A stretch of 64,000 nucleotides of DNA from assembly GCA_028702895.1 (NCBI GenBank), contig JAQVNZ010000002.1, positions 1 through 64,000 of the forward strand. Reading direction: 5' to 3'. This DNA comes from Candidatus Iainarchaeum sp. (GTDB taxonomy: Archaea > Iainarchaeota > Iainarchaeia > Iainarchaeales > JAAZKV01). This document shows, one piece after another, positions 33,643 to 42,099 of this stretch. Position 1 is the first letter of the stretch, and each line of letters begins with the position of its first letter. The notes under the pieces were generated by a model. The model worked only from the letters and a program-made list of their open reading frames with translations. It ran no database searches and was not told the origin of the DNA. The position numbers and the translations under genes are program-made.

Positions 33643-34131
33643 TCACTTTTTTTTATCATAAATTTTTTCAATAATTGTAAGTATTATTGTTGTTATAAGG
33701 TAGTAAAAGAAATATGCTTTGTAATATCCTGTTGTCGTAGTTATTCCAATCGGCATCCATGAAAGTGGATTTAATAATCCAAATTCGCTGAATTGTGGTA
33801 ATGGGATAATTGACTCAAAGCTAATTCCACCATAAAAAAAACCTAATACACTAAAAGCAACTAGAAATATTGGTAATGAAATTAACATTACTTTGTTTGA
33901 CATTTGTAACATTTTTCCTTGTATTTCAAACATTTCTTTTTGTAATAATGATGTTTTTTCTTGGTTTCCTTCTTTTAATGCCTCCTTAACTTTAATATTA
34001 ATTTTTTTTAAATCCGTTTGATATTCTTTCATTAATTCTTTGTTAATAAATTTTCTTTGAATTACTTTTGAGATTATTGCAAGTGTAATACACAACAGTA
34101 ATATTGCTATTGCTGGTTGTATTATATCCAA
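33643..34131 (-). CDS. EMC3/YidC-like membrane insertase (DUF106)
   Basis: A 162-aa membrane protein of the DUF106/TMCO1 superfamily, which is related to YidC, Oxa1 and EMC3. Helix 1 (about 5-24) is followed by a cytoplasmic coiled coil (about 30-78, KALKEGNQEKTS, KEMFEIQGKMLQM), then helices near 80-102 and 138-157. These proteins help insert tail-anchored or multi-pass proteins. It lies next to secY as in most archaea. Start is TTG at 34131, after GGTGAG at 34138-34143. The neighbouring adk and cmk genes normally present are missing. Confidence 0.9.
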   Translation of the reverse strand: MDIIQPAIAILLLCITLAIISKVIQRKFINKELMKEYQTDLKKINIKVKEALKEGNQEKTSLLQKEMFEIQGKMLQMSNKVMLISLPIFLVAFSVLGFFYGGISFESIIPLPQFSEFGLLNPLSWMPIGITTTTGYYKAYFFYYLITTIILTIIEKIYDKKK

Positions 34132-34163
34132 TATTTGCTCACCAATATTTATTTTTTAATGGG

Positions 34164-34180
34164 AATATTATATAAAGCTT
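34164..34180 (-). promoter_or_regulatory. Promoter of the EMC3-like/eL34/eL14/uS13 unit
   Basis: The minus strand reads AAGCTTTATATAATATT with TATA core TTTATATAA (34168-34176), 37 bp before the TTG start. It is preceded by GGAGGGA, a possible BRE. This shows the alpha part is not only read through from secY. Confidence 0.6.
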
Positions 34181-34210
34181 CCCTCCAAAATTTCCCTTTT
34201 TTTTGGATTG

Positions 34211-34253
34211 AAGGCTTGCGAGAGTTCGCAAACCACTCATTTCTGAGCGCCTT
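34211..34253 (-). ncRNA. Three-way-junction RNA element after secY
   Basis: On the minus strand an outer helix AAGGC/GCCTT (34211-34215 with 34249-34253) encloses two hairpins: CTCA-GAAA-TGAG with a GNRA tetraloop, and TTGCGA-ACTC-TCGCAA with a perfect 6-bp stem. The element is GC-rich against a very AT-rich background. It lies upstream of the EMC3-like promoter, so it belongs to the secY 3' region or is a separate small RNA. I do not recognise a family. Confidence 0.45.
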
Positions 34254-34255
34254 TG

Positions 34256-34273
34256 ATCAACAATTTTGTTGAT
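34256..34273 (-). other. Perfect short inverted repeat in the secY 3' region
   Basis: ATCAACAA (34256-34263) and TTGTTGAT (34266-34273) form an 8-bp palindrome, directly next to the three-way junction and the next hairpin. Confidence 0.6.
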
Positions 34274-34277
34274 TCTA

Positions 34278-34303
34278 AAAATAATTCTTTTTAGAATTAT
34301 TTT
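34278..34303 (-). terminator. Hairpin after secY
   Basis: AAAATAATTCT (34278-34288) pairs with AGAATTATTTT (34293-34303): 11 bp with a 4-nt loop (AAAA in the transcript). It lies 63 bp after the secY stop. It may end the spc transcript or mark its 3' end. Confidence 0.5.
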
Positions 34304-34366
34304 ATTTTTTTAATCACTTTTCATGATTTTTAATTCAAATTAATTTTAATTTGACTAAATTTAATT

Positions 34367-35713
34367 TTATAATTTTCCTAATAATGGTGCTAATAAATCT
34401 GCTTGACTTTTAGCAATTTCTTCATAGAATCTATAAATGATTCCAACTGTTAATAATATTCCTGTTCCTGAAGAAATACCTGATAATACTAAGTCTCCTC
34501 CGCCTGCTAATAATGCAACAAAAATTGATCCTAGTATTGTTATTGGTGGTATGTAACGTTTTAAAACTTTCTCTATTACTCTTTTATCTTTTCTAAAACC
34601 AGGTATTTGCATTCCTGATTTTTCTAATTGTTCTGCTACTGCACTAGTACTCTGATTACCCATTTCAACCCAAAACCAACCAAATACAACACAAGTAATT
34701 ATTAATAAAATCATAAATATTACTGCTTGAAATATTGCGGGCATTGTAATTGAATTTAATCCGCCTTGGATTATTATTCCTTGGATTAGACTTTGTCCTC
34801 CAATACTAGGCATGTTTACTGCCCAACTTAATCCTTGCATGAGTGTTCCTACTATTGGAACGTTTTGTAAAAATAATCCCCATAATCTAACATTCATGAA
34901 TAATGACATTGCTAGTATTACTGGCATGTTACTAACATACAAAAATTTAACGGGGTATCTTCCACCAGTTCCTCGATGACCCATTGTTATTGGAATATTA
35001 ACGTGTATTCCTTCTGCAAATACTACTATTAAGAAAATAATTATTACTCCTAATAATGGTAATAATAAAATCCAATTTCCTGTGCTTAAAAAACTCCAAA
35101 ATATTCCTGCTTGTACTTCTAATCCTATTTGTGGTCTAAATGTTTGCCAAAATATTGTTGCACTTACTCCTGCTGCAATAAATAAACTTATTCCTGATCC
35201 AATACCGTATTTTGATACTAGTTCATCTAAATATAATAATATTAATGATCCTATTGCGATTTGAAATACTAGAGGTATTAAAAATCCGGGTTGGGGTGTT
35301 AGTAATCCTGATCCAATGAAAATATATCCTTCAACAAAACATAATAATACTGCTAATATTTTTTGTAATGCTTGAAATTTTGATCTTCCTTCACCTGTGC
35401 CTAAATCAATATTTAATAATTTGGCTCCTACAAATAATTGTAAGAATATTGATGCCATTACAATTGGGCCAATTCCTGCGGTTAATAATGTTCCAACATT
35501 ACTTGCAAGTATTGTTTGCGCGAACATAATTTGCTTTACTGATTCTGAAGCAAAATCCATTCCAACAAGAGTTATTTGTCCTAGGATAAAAAATATGATT
35601 AGTGCTGTTGCTGTCCAAATTAATTTTTGTTTGAATGGCACTTCTTTTGTGGGTGCTTTGATTTCGGGTAAGAAACTAGAAAGTCTTACGAGTGTATCAA
35701 TTATTACTCCCAA
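34367..35713 (-). CDS. secY: Protein translocase subunit SecY
   Basis: A 448-aa ten-helix channel of the Sec translocon. It contains GIGSGISLFIAAGV, IPITMGHRGTGGRYPVKFLY and the cytoplasmic-loop/helix-10 region GMQIPGFRKDKR. It is complete, with plug domain (PAPTKEVPFKQK-like start). Start is TTG at 35713 after GGTGAT. It follows uL15 by 20 bp as in all archaeal spc clusters. It would export the surface proteins of this window, including the class III signal peptide proteins. Confidence 0.97.
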   Translation of the reverse strand: MGVIIDTLVRLSSFLPEIKAPTKEVPFKQKLIWTATALIIFFILGQITLVGMDFASESVKQIMFAQTILASNVGTLLTAGIGPIVMASIFLQLFVGAKLLNIDLGTGEGRSKFQALQKILAVLLCFVEGYIFIGSGLLTPQPGFLIPLVFQIAIGSLILLYLDELVSKYGIGSGISLFIAAGVSATIFWQTFRPQIGLEVQAGIFWSFLSTGNWILLLPLLGVIIIFLIVVFAEGIHVNIPITMGHRGTGGRYPVKFLYVSNMPVILAMSLFMNVRLWGLFLQNVPIVGTLMQGLSWAVNMPSIGGQSLIQGIIIQGGLNSITMPAIFQAVIFMILLIITCVVFGWFWVEMGNQSTSAVAEQLEKSGMQIPGFRKDKRVIEKVLKRYIPPITILGSIFVALLAGGGDLVLSGISSGTGILLTVGIIYRFYEEIAKSQADLLAPLLGKL

Positions 35714-35733
35714 TAAATCACCATTAATTAATT

Positions 35734-36195
35734 TTATTCTTCGTCGAAATCTTCATCTTCTTGGAATAAATCATCATCTTCTTTTGCGCCATCAACAATT
35801 CCGTTTGCTTTAATAATTTTTTCAATAGCTTTTTTTGAAGCTTTTATTTGAACGTGTAATTTTTTGTTTATTGTTCCTTGGCTCAAGATTTTTTCAAAAC
35901 CACTATCGCTTGTTATTATGTATATATCTTTGTTTTTTGTAACTTTTCCTTTCATAACAAGGTCATCTAATTTTTGATTTAAATTTTCAAGTGAAATACT
36001 TTTTCCTTTTGCTCTTGGTTTTAATCTAACTTTTTTAGGGTCTAATCTTCCAATTGAAGCGAATTTTCCTTTATTTGCTCCTGCTCTTCCTCTCCCACCT
36101 CGGCATCCTCCACCTCTATTATTCTTTGTGTCTCCTTGGCCGTGTGTTCTCTCGCCTCTAACTTTATTTTTTTTCCTTCTTTTTCTTTCAGTCAT
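35734..36195 (-). CDS. rpl15: Ribosomal protein L15 (uL15)
   Basis: A 153-aa large-subunit protein. The Arg/Gly-rich N-terminus (VRGERTHGQGDTKNNRGGG) threads into 23S rRNA; SKKAIEKIIKANG is the conserved C-terminal helix. The last 16 residues are very acidic (EDDDLFQEDEDFDEE), an unusual tail for a ribosomal protein. Confidence 0.96.
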   Translation of the reverse strand: MTERKRRKKNKVRGERTHGQGDTKNNRGGGCRGGRGRAGANKGKFASIGRLDPKKVRLKPRAKGKSISLENLNQKLDDLVMKGKVTKNKDIYIITSDSGFEKILSQGTINKKLHVQIKASKKAIEKIIKANGIVDGAKEDDDLFQEDEDFDEE

Positions 36196-36204
36196 AATAA
36201 TCCC

Positions 36205-36627
36205 TTATATCATTTTTTTTATTAATTCATTAATATTATCTTTTCTATTTCCTAATGCTCCGCCTAAAGTAAATGGTTTTTTTATTCCTTTTCTATCAAA
36301 CCCTTTTCTTGGTGGACTTAATCTAAATTGATTTTTTAAATTAACTTCTTTCATTTTTTTTCCAGATAAAAACCCATCTATTGCATTTTGTATTTCTAAT
36401 TTTCCTTCTATGGCTTTTCCTCTTTTTGTGATAACTTCTTTTATCATGTCTTCACTAATTGTTCCAAATGTTGCGTGATTTTCAACTACTTTTAACATTT
36501 TTAAAGATTTTTTATCTTCTGGCCAAATGCTCATACTATTCACTGTATGTAAATTAAGCATGCTTAACGTCTTTTTTATTTTTGGCGAAATACTTATTTG
36601 TCCTCTAATTCTTATTATTGCATACAT
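36205..36627 (-). CDS. rpl30: Ribosomal protein L30 (uL30)
   Basis: A 140-aa large-subunit protein of archaeal length. YAIIRIRGQISISPKIKKTL, LKMLKVVENHATFG and FRLSPPRKGFDRKGIK are conserved. GAGGT precedes the start. Order uS5-uL30-uL15 is standard. Confidence 0.96.
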   Translation of the reverse strand: MYAIIRIRGQISISPKIKKTLSMLNLHTVNSMSIWPEDKKSLKMLKVVENHATFGTISEDMIKEVITKRGKAIEGKLEIQNAIDGFLSGKKMKEVNLKNQFRLSPPRKGFDRKGIKKPFTLGGALGNRKDNINELIKKMI

Positions 36628-36637
36628 TTAGATTACC

Positions 36638-37363
36638 TCATTTGCTAAACTTTTTCTCAATATCCTTAGTGTTTTTTATTTGTCCAGTTTTTGCTAATGC
36701 ATCAACTGCAGCTCCTACAAAGTTTAATTTGTTTCCTGAATTTCCTTTTGCTTTTCCCCAAATATTTTGAATTCCTGCTAATTCCATTACTCTTTTTATA
36801 TTTTGTCCAACAGTTAACCCAGTTCCTTTTGGTGCTGGCATTAATGTTACTATTACACTTCCTGACTTTCCAGTTACTTTAAATGGGATAGAATGTTTGT
36901 CTGTTGTTGGTTGTTCTTCCCAAGATCCAGATCCTCTATAAACTTTTTTTAAATTTAATCTTGCTTGTCTTTTTGCTTTTACTATTGCTGGAAATCTATC
37001 AACATCTTTACCAATGCCAATTCCAACATAACCATCTTTATTTCCAGTTAATACTGTTACTCTAAAACTATATTTTCTTCCTGCTCTAACAACTCTTGTT
37101 GTTTTTGCAGTATCAACTACTTCATCTTCTAATTTTAATAATGAATCCACTATTTCAGGTTCTCTTATGGAATATGATTTTTCAAATATTTCATCCATTG
37201 AAGTTATTTGTCCCAATTGAACTTTTTTTCCTAATTCTGTTTTAGGAATCCAATTTGTAAGCATTTTTTCTTTTTCAATCAATTCTTTCTCAATTTTTTC
37301 TGCAATACTTTCAGGATCATTTCGTTTCCTTTTCTTTTTTACTTCGAATGGCCTTTTATTCAT
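36638..37363 (-). CDS. rps5: Ribosomal protein S5 (uS5)
   Basis: A 241-aa small-subunit protein at the mRNA entry channel. KYSFRVTVLTGNKDGYVGIG and GKDVDRFPAIVKAKRQA are in the double-stranded RNA-binding fold; PAPKGTGLTVGQNIKRVMELAG is the C-terminal signature. The start overlaps the uL18 stop by 4 bp. Confidence 0.97.
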   Translation of the reverse strand: MNKRPFEVKKKRKRNDPESIAEKIEKELIEKEKMLTNWIPKTELGKKVQLGQITSMDEIFEKSYSIREPEIVDSLLKLEDEVVDTAKTTRVVRAGRKYSFRVTVLTGNKDGYVGIGIGKDVDRFPAIVKAKRQARLNLKKVYRGSGSWEEQPTTDKHSIPFKVTGKSGSVIVTLMPAPKGTGLTVGQNIKRVMELAGIQNIWGKAKGNSGNKLNFVGAAVDALAKTGQIKNTKDIEKKFSK

Positions 37364-37908
37364 AATTTCACCTTTAATATTTCAGCTTTCGTTTTTTCGA
37401 AATTCACAGTTATTTTTTCACTCATTTGTTTTTTAGTATAATTTGAAAATTTGTCTAAATGTGTTTTTGCATAATCTTCTAATATTTTTCCATTTATTCT
37501 ATCTTCTTTTGGTAATGCTTCTATTGAATGAGGGATATTAATTCCTGCATCTAATAATCCTTTTAAACAAGCAAACATTGTTCCACCATGACTTGCTTTT
37601 CTTCTTCCAATATCAAGTATAGCTTCTTTTTCACTCATTCTTTTTCCTAATAATAATCCTGTTAAATATGCTGATGGTGTATTATTTGTTCCATAAAATC
37701 CAAGTGCATCTAATTCTTTTGAATTTGCTTGTGCAAGAGTTTCGTCTCCTTTTGGATTATATTTTATTGCTTGTGCAATAATTTTTGTATTTGTTTTTCT
37801 TATAACAATTCTAACTTTTTTAGATTTTACTAATGCTAATCTTTTAGAATAATCGGTTTCCCCGCTTTTTCTTCTTTTAAATTTTGTTTCAAAAGTTTTG
37901 TCTTTCAT
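37360..37908 (-). CDS. rpl18: Ribosomal protein L18 (uL18)
   Basis: A 182-aa 5S rRNA-binding protein. KFKRRKSGETDYSKRLALVKS is the archaeal L18/L5-eukaryote type N-terminus, followed by TPSAYLTGLLLGKRM and LKGLLDAGINIPHS. 4-bp overlaps join it to eL19 and uS5. Confidence 0.96.
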   Translation of the reverse strand: MKDKTFETKFKRRKSGETDYSKRLALVKSKKVRIVIRKTNTKIIAQAIKYNPKGDETLAQANSKELDALGFYGTNNTPSAYLTGLLLGKRMSEKEAILDIGRRKASHGGTMFACLKGLLDAGINIPHSIEALPKEDRINGKILEDYAKTHLDKFSNYTKKQMSEKITVNFEKTKAEILKVKL

Positions 37909-38351
37909 TGTTTTCCACCTTCAACATAGTCTTTTAAGTATTTTTTTCCTTTGAAAAACCCACCTTTTATTTTCTTATATAAATTTGAATAGCCTTTTTC
38001 TTCAACAGCTTTTGGATTATCCTTTTTTAATTCTAATAATGTTCTTCTTTGTGCGCGTACTTTGTTCATCCATGTTTTCTTTTTTTCAATTCTTGTTTTT
38101 TTAGTTCCTTTTCTTTTTCCTTGTCCTCTTTTTCGTCCTTTTTTTCTTTGTTCTTTAGCTTTTCTTACTCTGCCTTTACTTTGTTCGTTTGTTTGTCTTT
38201 TTTTAATTATTCTTTCTGCGATTAATCCTCTAATATCATCTTTTGTCATTGCTTCGCTAACTTTCTTTTCTTGTTTTGGATCAATATGGATTTTTCCAAC
38301 TCCAACTTTAAGTATTATTGCTGCTAATTCTTTTGCTTTTTTTAGTTCCAT
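37905..38351 (-). CDS. rpl19e: Ribosomal protein L19e (eL19)
   Basis: A 148-aa large-subunit protein. KKAKELAAIILKVGVGKIHI, the VRKAKEQRKKGRKRGQGKRK basic helix and WMNKVRAQRRTLLEL are conserved. I chose ATG 38351; an in-frame GTG at 38360 is part of AGGTGA. Confidence 0.96.
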   Translation of the reverse strand: MELKKAKELAAIILKVGVGKIHIDPKQEKKVSEAMTKDDIRGLIAERIIKKRQTNEQSKGRVRKAKEQRKKGRKRGQGKRKGTKKTRIEKKKTWMNKVRAQRRTLLELKKDNPKAVEEKGYSNLYKKIKGGFFKGKKYLKDYVEGGKQ

Positions 38352-38360
38352 TTTATTCAC

Positions 38361-38966
38361 CTAATTTAATATCCAAATTCCTTTTTCGTTTGCTTTTTTA
38401 ACAATTTCATTTCGTTTTCTTTTTCCAACAGTTCTACTAATTCTTATCGCGTTTTCTTTTATATTTATTTTTTCTAAATCATTAACATTTTCAATTCTAA
38501 TTTCTTTATATCCTGAAGGGTGAATATCTCTTATTTCTTTATTACTTCTATAACCTATTTTTGGTCTAAACCCGTGTTGTAATCCTCGATCTAAATCAAT
38601 TGATCTTGGTTTTCTCCATTTTTGCCATTTTTTAATACTTTTTTTTCTAATATTTTTTTTACCAAATCTTCCTCTAAAAACTGGGTGATCTTTTTTTTCA
38701 TCTAATTTTTTCTGATTTTCTTTTGCTTGTGCACTTTTTGTTTTATTTGCTTTTTTTTCTTTTTTAATATAAATTTTTTTAACATTTTTTTTAATTTCAA
38801 CTTTAGCTTCTTCTTTTTTTGTTACTTTTTTTTCTGTTTCAATTGGTTTTTGTGTTTTAATTTCTTTTGTTGTTTCTTTAACAATTTTATTTTCTTGTTT
38901 TAATGGTTTAGTTGTTTCACTTTTTTTTGCAACTGTCTTTTTAATTGTTTTTTTTGCTTCAACCAT
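38361..38966 (-). CDS. rpl32e: Ribosomal protein L32e (eL32) with Lys-rich extension
   Basis: A 201-aa large-subunit protein. The conserved domain begins about residue 93: FRGRFGKKNIRKK, WRKPRSIDLDRGLQHGF, PKIGYRSNKEIRDIHPSG, and ends ANEKGIWILN. The first 90 residues are a Lys/Thr/Glu low-complexity extension; most archaeal L32e have only a short one. I chose ATG 38966 rather than the GTG at 38975. Confidence 0.95.
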   Translation of the reverse strand: MVEAKKTIKKTVAKKSETTKPLKQENKIVKETTKEIKTQKPIETEKKVTKKEEAKVEIKKNVKKIYIKKEKKANKTKSAQAKENQKKLDEKKDHPVFRGRFGKKNIRKKSIKKWQKWRKPRSIDLDRGLQHGFRPKIGYRSNKEIRDIHPSGYKEIRIENVNDLEKINIKENAIRISRTVGKRKRNEIVKKANEKGIWILN

Positions 38967-38967
38967 T

Positions 38968-39555
38968 TTATTCACGTCCTTTTATTACTTGGAAATTAAA
39001 ATCTTCTGGGATATCTTGAATATTCCCTTTTTTTACTAAATATATTCCATCTGTAAATCTTCTAATATCTTTTCGTTTTACTTTTGTTGCAAGTATTATG
39101 TTTGCTGATGTTTGGCTTACTTCTTCAATATGTTTTCCTGTTATTGTAAGGTCTTGTCCTTTTATTTCAACTTTTGTATTTCCAACTATTTGTGCTTCTC
39201 TAGGATGTTTTTCTCCAATAAAATTTTTTATAAAAATTTTGTTTCCTTTTTGTTCAGCTGTCATTGGGAAGTGGGAATATGATATTTTCATTTCATATTT
39301 AAATCCAAATTTTAATCCATAAACTATATTTTCAATATGTGCAATTATTGTATTTAATAATGCGCTTGTTTGTTTGTTTGCTGGTTTTCCAATTATTATT
39401 ATAGAATTCCCATTTTTTTCTATTCTTATTCTGTGGCTCTTGAATTCTTTTTTATATTCTTCGTTATCCGTTTTAACTATAATTTGGTGCTCGTTTGCAT
39501 CAATTGTTATTCCTTGAGGAACTTTTATTGTTCTTATAATTTCTTCGTCAACCAT
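38968..39555 (-). CDS. rpl6: Ribosomal protein L6 (uL6)
   Basis: A 195-aa large-subunit protein with two L6 repeats. VPQGITIDANEHQIIVKT and VYGLKFGFKYEMKISYSHFP are conserved in the first half; VEIKGQDLTITGKHIEEVSQ and RRFTDGIYLVKKG in the second. ATG 39555 follows AGGTGAAAAAA. Confidence 0.96.
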   Translation of the reverse strand: MVDEEIIRTIKVPQGITIDANEHQIIVKTDNEEYKKEFKSHRIRIEKNGNSIIIIGKPANKQTSALLNTIIAHIENIVYGLKFGFKYEMKISYSHFPMTAEQKGNKIFIKNFIGEKHPREAQIVGNTKVEIKGQDLTITGKHIEEVSQTSANIILATKVKRKDIRRFTDGIYLVKKGNIQDIPEDFNFQVIKGRE

Positions 39556-39564
39556 TTTTTTCAC

Positions 39565-39957
39565 CTAATATATGAATGCTATCAATCTTCCGCCTAACCC
39601 TTTTTGTTTTGCTTGTGTATGTGTCATTATTCCTTGTGGTGTTGACACTATTAATAATCCAACATCTCTTGCTGGTAAATATCTTTTTTCATATTTTTCG
39701 AAATTATCTTTTTTAACAGCATGTCTTGGTTTTATTCCTTTACAAGTATTAATTTTTCCATTCAATTTAACTTTGTAAGTAATTATGCCTTTATTTTCCA
39801 TCATTAAATATTCTTGAATATATTCATTTTCTTTTGCTACTCGAAGCAATTCGCCTAAAAATTTTGATGCTGGTTGTAATATGCACTCTTTTTTAGAGGC
39901 CAATTCCGCATTCCTTATTTTTGTTAACGCATTTGTTATTGGATCATTCATACTCAT
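39565..39957 (-). CDS. rps8: Ribosomal protein S8 (uS8)
   Basis: A 130-aa small-subunit protein. NDPITNALTKIRNAELASK and the C-terminal DVGLLIVSTPQGIMTHTQAK are diagnostic; the ending GGRLIAFIY is archaeal. It lies between uS14 and uL6. Confidence 0.97.
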   Translation of the reverse strand: MSMNDPITNALTKIRNAELASKKECILQPASKFLGELLRVAKENEYIQEYLMMENKGIITYKVKLNGKINTCKGIKPRHAVKKDNFEKYEKRYLPARDVGLLIVSTPQGIMTHTQAKQKGLGGRLIAFIY

Positions 39958-39965
39958 TTTAACAC

Positions 39966-40127
39966 CTAATCAAATTTTTTGAAGCCTAGCCTTTCAGCAT
40001 TTTGCTTAAAGCATCTCCTACACAGTCCTATTTTATATTTACTAATCAATCCTTTTTGTGATCCGCACATTTTACACTTTGGTTTTCTTTTTGCGAATTT
40101 TTCAGTAATTTCTTTTTTTGGATTCAT
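39966..40127 (-). CDS. rps14: Ribosomal protein S14 (uS14), zinc type
   Basis: A 53-aa small-subunit protein, too short for many gene finders. CKMCGSQKGLI and LCRRCFKQNAERLGFKKFD give two CxxC pairs that bind zinc. The ATG overlaps the uL5 stop by 4 bp (ATGA). The uS14 position between uL5 and uS8 is universal in archaea. Confidence 0.96.
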   Translation of the reverse strand: MNPKKEITEKFAKRKPKCKMCGSQKGLISKYKIGLCRRCFKQNAERLGFKKFD

Positions 40128-40618
40128 AGTAATTCAACTCCGATTTCTTTAACAAAATTCATTGCTTCTTCTTTTGTTACTTTTTGTTTTTTTCCTATTT
40201 TTTTATTCTTAATTTTTCTAACTTTTATTCTGTATCCTAGTTTTTTTAATGTTACTAGAACATCAAATCCTAATATTCCTAATTTTGGGTCATATTTTAT
40301 TCCTGGTAAATCAATATGTTCTTTTATCCCAAATCCAAAATTTCCTTCTTTATCAAAACTTTTTGCTTTGATTTTATTTTCTTTTGCTTTTAAAGCTTCT
40401 TTTAAAAATGTCATTGCTTTTTCTCCGCGTAGGGTTATTTTTAATCCTAGTGGCACTCCTGGTCTTACTCCCCAATCTGGGATTCTTTTTATTCCGTGTG
40501 TTTTAATGGGTTTTCTTCCAGTTATTAATTTCATTACTTGTTCTCCGCGTTTCATTTTTTCAACGTCAGATCCAACGCCCATGTTGATCACAATTTTTTC
40601 TAATAATATTTTCTGCAT
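40124..40618 (-). CDS. rpl5: Ribosomal protein L5 (uL5)
   Basis: A 164-aa 5S rRNA-contacting protein. LEKIVINMGVGSDVEKM, RIPDWGVRPGVPLGLKITLR and FGIKEHIDLPGIKYDPKLG are the archaeal L5 signatures. It lies between eS4 and uS14. Confidence 0.97.
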   Translation of the reverse strand: MQKILLEKIVINMGVGSDVEKMKRGEQVMKLITGRKPIKTHGIKRIPDWGVRPGVPLGLKITLRGEKAMTFLKEALKAKENKIKAKSFDKEGNFGFGIKEHIDLPGIKYDPKLGILGFDVLVTLKKLGYRIKVRKIKNKKIGKKQKVTKEEAMNFVKEIGVELL

Positions 40619-40629
40619 TTAACACACCT

Positions 40630-41334
40630 TTATATTTGAATTTCTTCTTTTCCTTCTCCAATTACAATAATATTTTTTGCTATTGTTTCAAAAATTATTC
40701 CGTCTTGTTCAAGTTTTACTAATTTTTCTCTTTTTATAGTTGAACTTATTATTTCTTTTATTATTCCTTTTTCAGAACAATGCGAACCTTTTGTTATGTA
40801 TACTATAGCTTTTTCTTTTAATTTTAATACTTTTATAATTTTTCCTTCTGGTAAGTTTATTTTTATTGAATCTCCAATTTTTGCTTCATTATTAATAAAA
40901 GTTCTTCCATCATTTGTAGTTATTTGTACTTTTTTTCCTAATGCATTTTTATGTTCTACTTTGCATATTTTTTCTTTTAATTCTTCTTTTAAATCTTTTA
41001 ATATTAATCTTCCTTTGTTATCTAATATTACCATATAATATAATTTTTGTTTTTCTATTGTGATTGTGTCAAATAATCCTATGCCTAATCTATAATCTTT
41101 TTTTATTTTTCCATCAATTTTGACTGTGTTGCTTAATAAAATATTTTTTGCTTCTTTTATTGTGCTTGCAATTTTAATATAATCTCGTAAAATAATTCCT
41201 AATGGGATTGAATTTTTAGCATTGTGTGGTCCTGCTCTTGTTTTTACTACCCAAACTTTTTCTTTTCTATTAACCTTAATTGTTTTTGGTGCATTTAATG
41301 CTTTTAATTTCTTATTTTGTCCTTTTTTACTCAT
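40630..41334 (-). CDS. rps4e: Ribosomal protein S4e (eS4)
   Basis: A 234-aa small-subunit protein with S4-like, central and KOW domains. KEKVWVVKTRAGPHNAKNSI and PLGIILRDYIKIAST, DGKIKKDYRLGIGLFDTI are conserved; GLFD (residues GIGLFDTI) replaces the usual GLMDV. It overlaps uL24 by 4 bp. Confidence 0.96.
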   Translation of the reverse strand: MSKKGQNKKLKALNAPKTIKVNRKEKVWVVKTRAGPHNAKNSIPLGIILRDYIKIASTIKEAKNILLSNTVKIDGKIKKDYRLGIGLFDTITIEKQKLYYMVILDNKGRLILKDLKEELKEKICKVEHKNALGKKVQITTNDGRTFINNEAKIGDSIKINLPEGKIIKVLKLKEKAIVYITKGSHCSEKGIIKEIISSTIKREKLVKLEQDGIIFETIAKNIIVIGEGKEEIQI

Positions 41335-41690
41335 TTTTTCACACTCTTATATTTTTTTAATCTTTTTTTATCGCTTGTGTCTAATTCTCTAACACTTATT
41401 TTTGATGGGTCTATTGCAGCTTCAAATTCTGTTCCATCACTTTTTTTATTAACTATTTTTTCAATAAAAATTTTTCCTTTTTTTCTATTTAAATTTATTA
41501 TTTTTCCTTCTTTTCCCTTAAATTTTCCTCTAACAATTTTAACAATATCGTTTTTTCTTAATGGGATGCTTCTTGTTCCAAGTTCTTTTCTTAATCTTTC
41601 ACTTAAATGGCCTGCTAGGCTTTTTGCTTTAATGTGCATTGGTGCAGTAATTGCATCTTTTCTTGTTTTTCTTGGTTTGCTTGATGTCAT
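41331..41690 (-). CDS. rpl24: Ribosomal protein L24 (uL24)
   Basis: A 119-aa assembly initiator of the large subunit. SAPLHIRRK-type motif is seen as TAPMHIKAKSLAGHLSERLR; RSIPLRKNDIVKIVRGKFKG contains the KOW motif. The start follows GGGAT. It precedes eS4 in the archaeal spc order. Confidence 0.96.
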   Translation of the reverse strand: MTSSKPRKTRKDAITAPMHIKAKSLAGHLSERLRKELGTRSIPLRKNDIVKIVRGKFKGKEGKIINLNRKKGKIFIEKIVNKKSDGTEFEAAIDPSKISVRELDTSDKKRLKKYKSVKK

Positions 41691-41700
41691 TTTATCCCTC

Positions 41701-42099
41701 TTATATTACAACTGATGCCATTCCGGCTATTTTTGGATATCTTTCTCCAACTTCTTTTGCAACGCAACCTTTGATTTCTGATGCTTTTGGTAATCCATCT
41801 GCGTCAACTAATACAACTGCGTTGTCTTCAAATTTAACTCGCATTCCATTTGACCTTCTGTATGCTTGTTTTGTTCTAACTATTACTGCTTTTTCTATTT
41901 TTCCTCTCATTTCAGGTTTACCTTTTCTTATAACTACATTTACCATTGAACCAATTCCAGCTTTAGGATTAGCTCTTTTCTTATTATGGTATTTAAATAC
42001 TGATATAATATAAACTTCTTTTGCTCCGCTATTATCCGTGCAAGTAGCATAACTCTTCAAAGTCAAAGCTTTGTTATTTTTTATACTTATTGCTCTCAT
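41701..42099 (-). CDS. rpl14: Ribosomal protein L14 (uL14)
   Basis: A 132-aa large-subunit protein. KSYATCTDNSGAKEVYIISV and GSMVNVVIRKGKPEMRGKI, RSNGMRVKFEDNAVVLVDA and the ending ERYPKIAGMASVVI are conserved. It overlaps the uS17 stop by 4 bp. Confidence 0.97.
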   Translation of the reverse strand: MRAISIKNNKALTLKSYATCTDNSGAKEVYIISVFKYHNKKRANPKAGIGSMVNVVIRKGKPEMRGKIEKAVIVRTKQAYRRSNGMRVKFEDNAVVLVDADGLPKASEIKGCVAKEVGERYPKIAGMASVVI

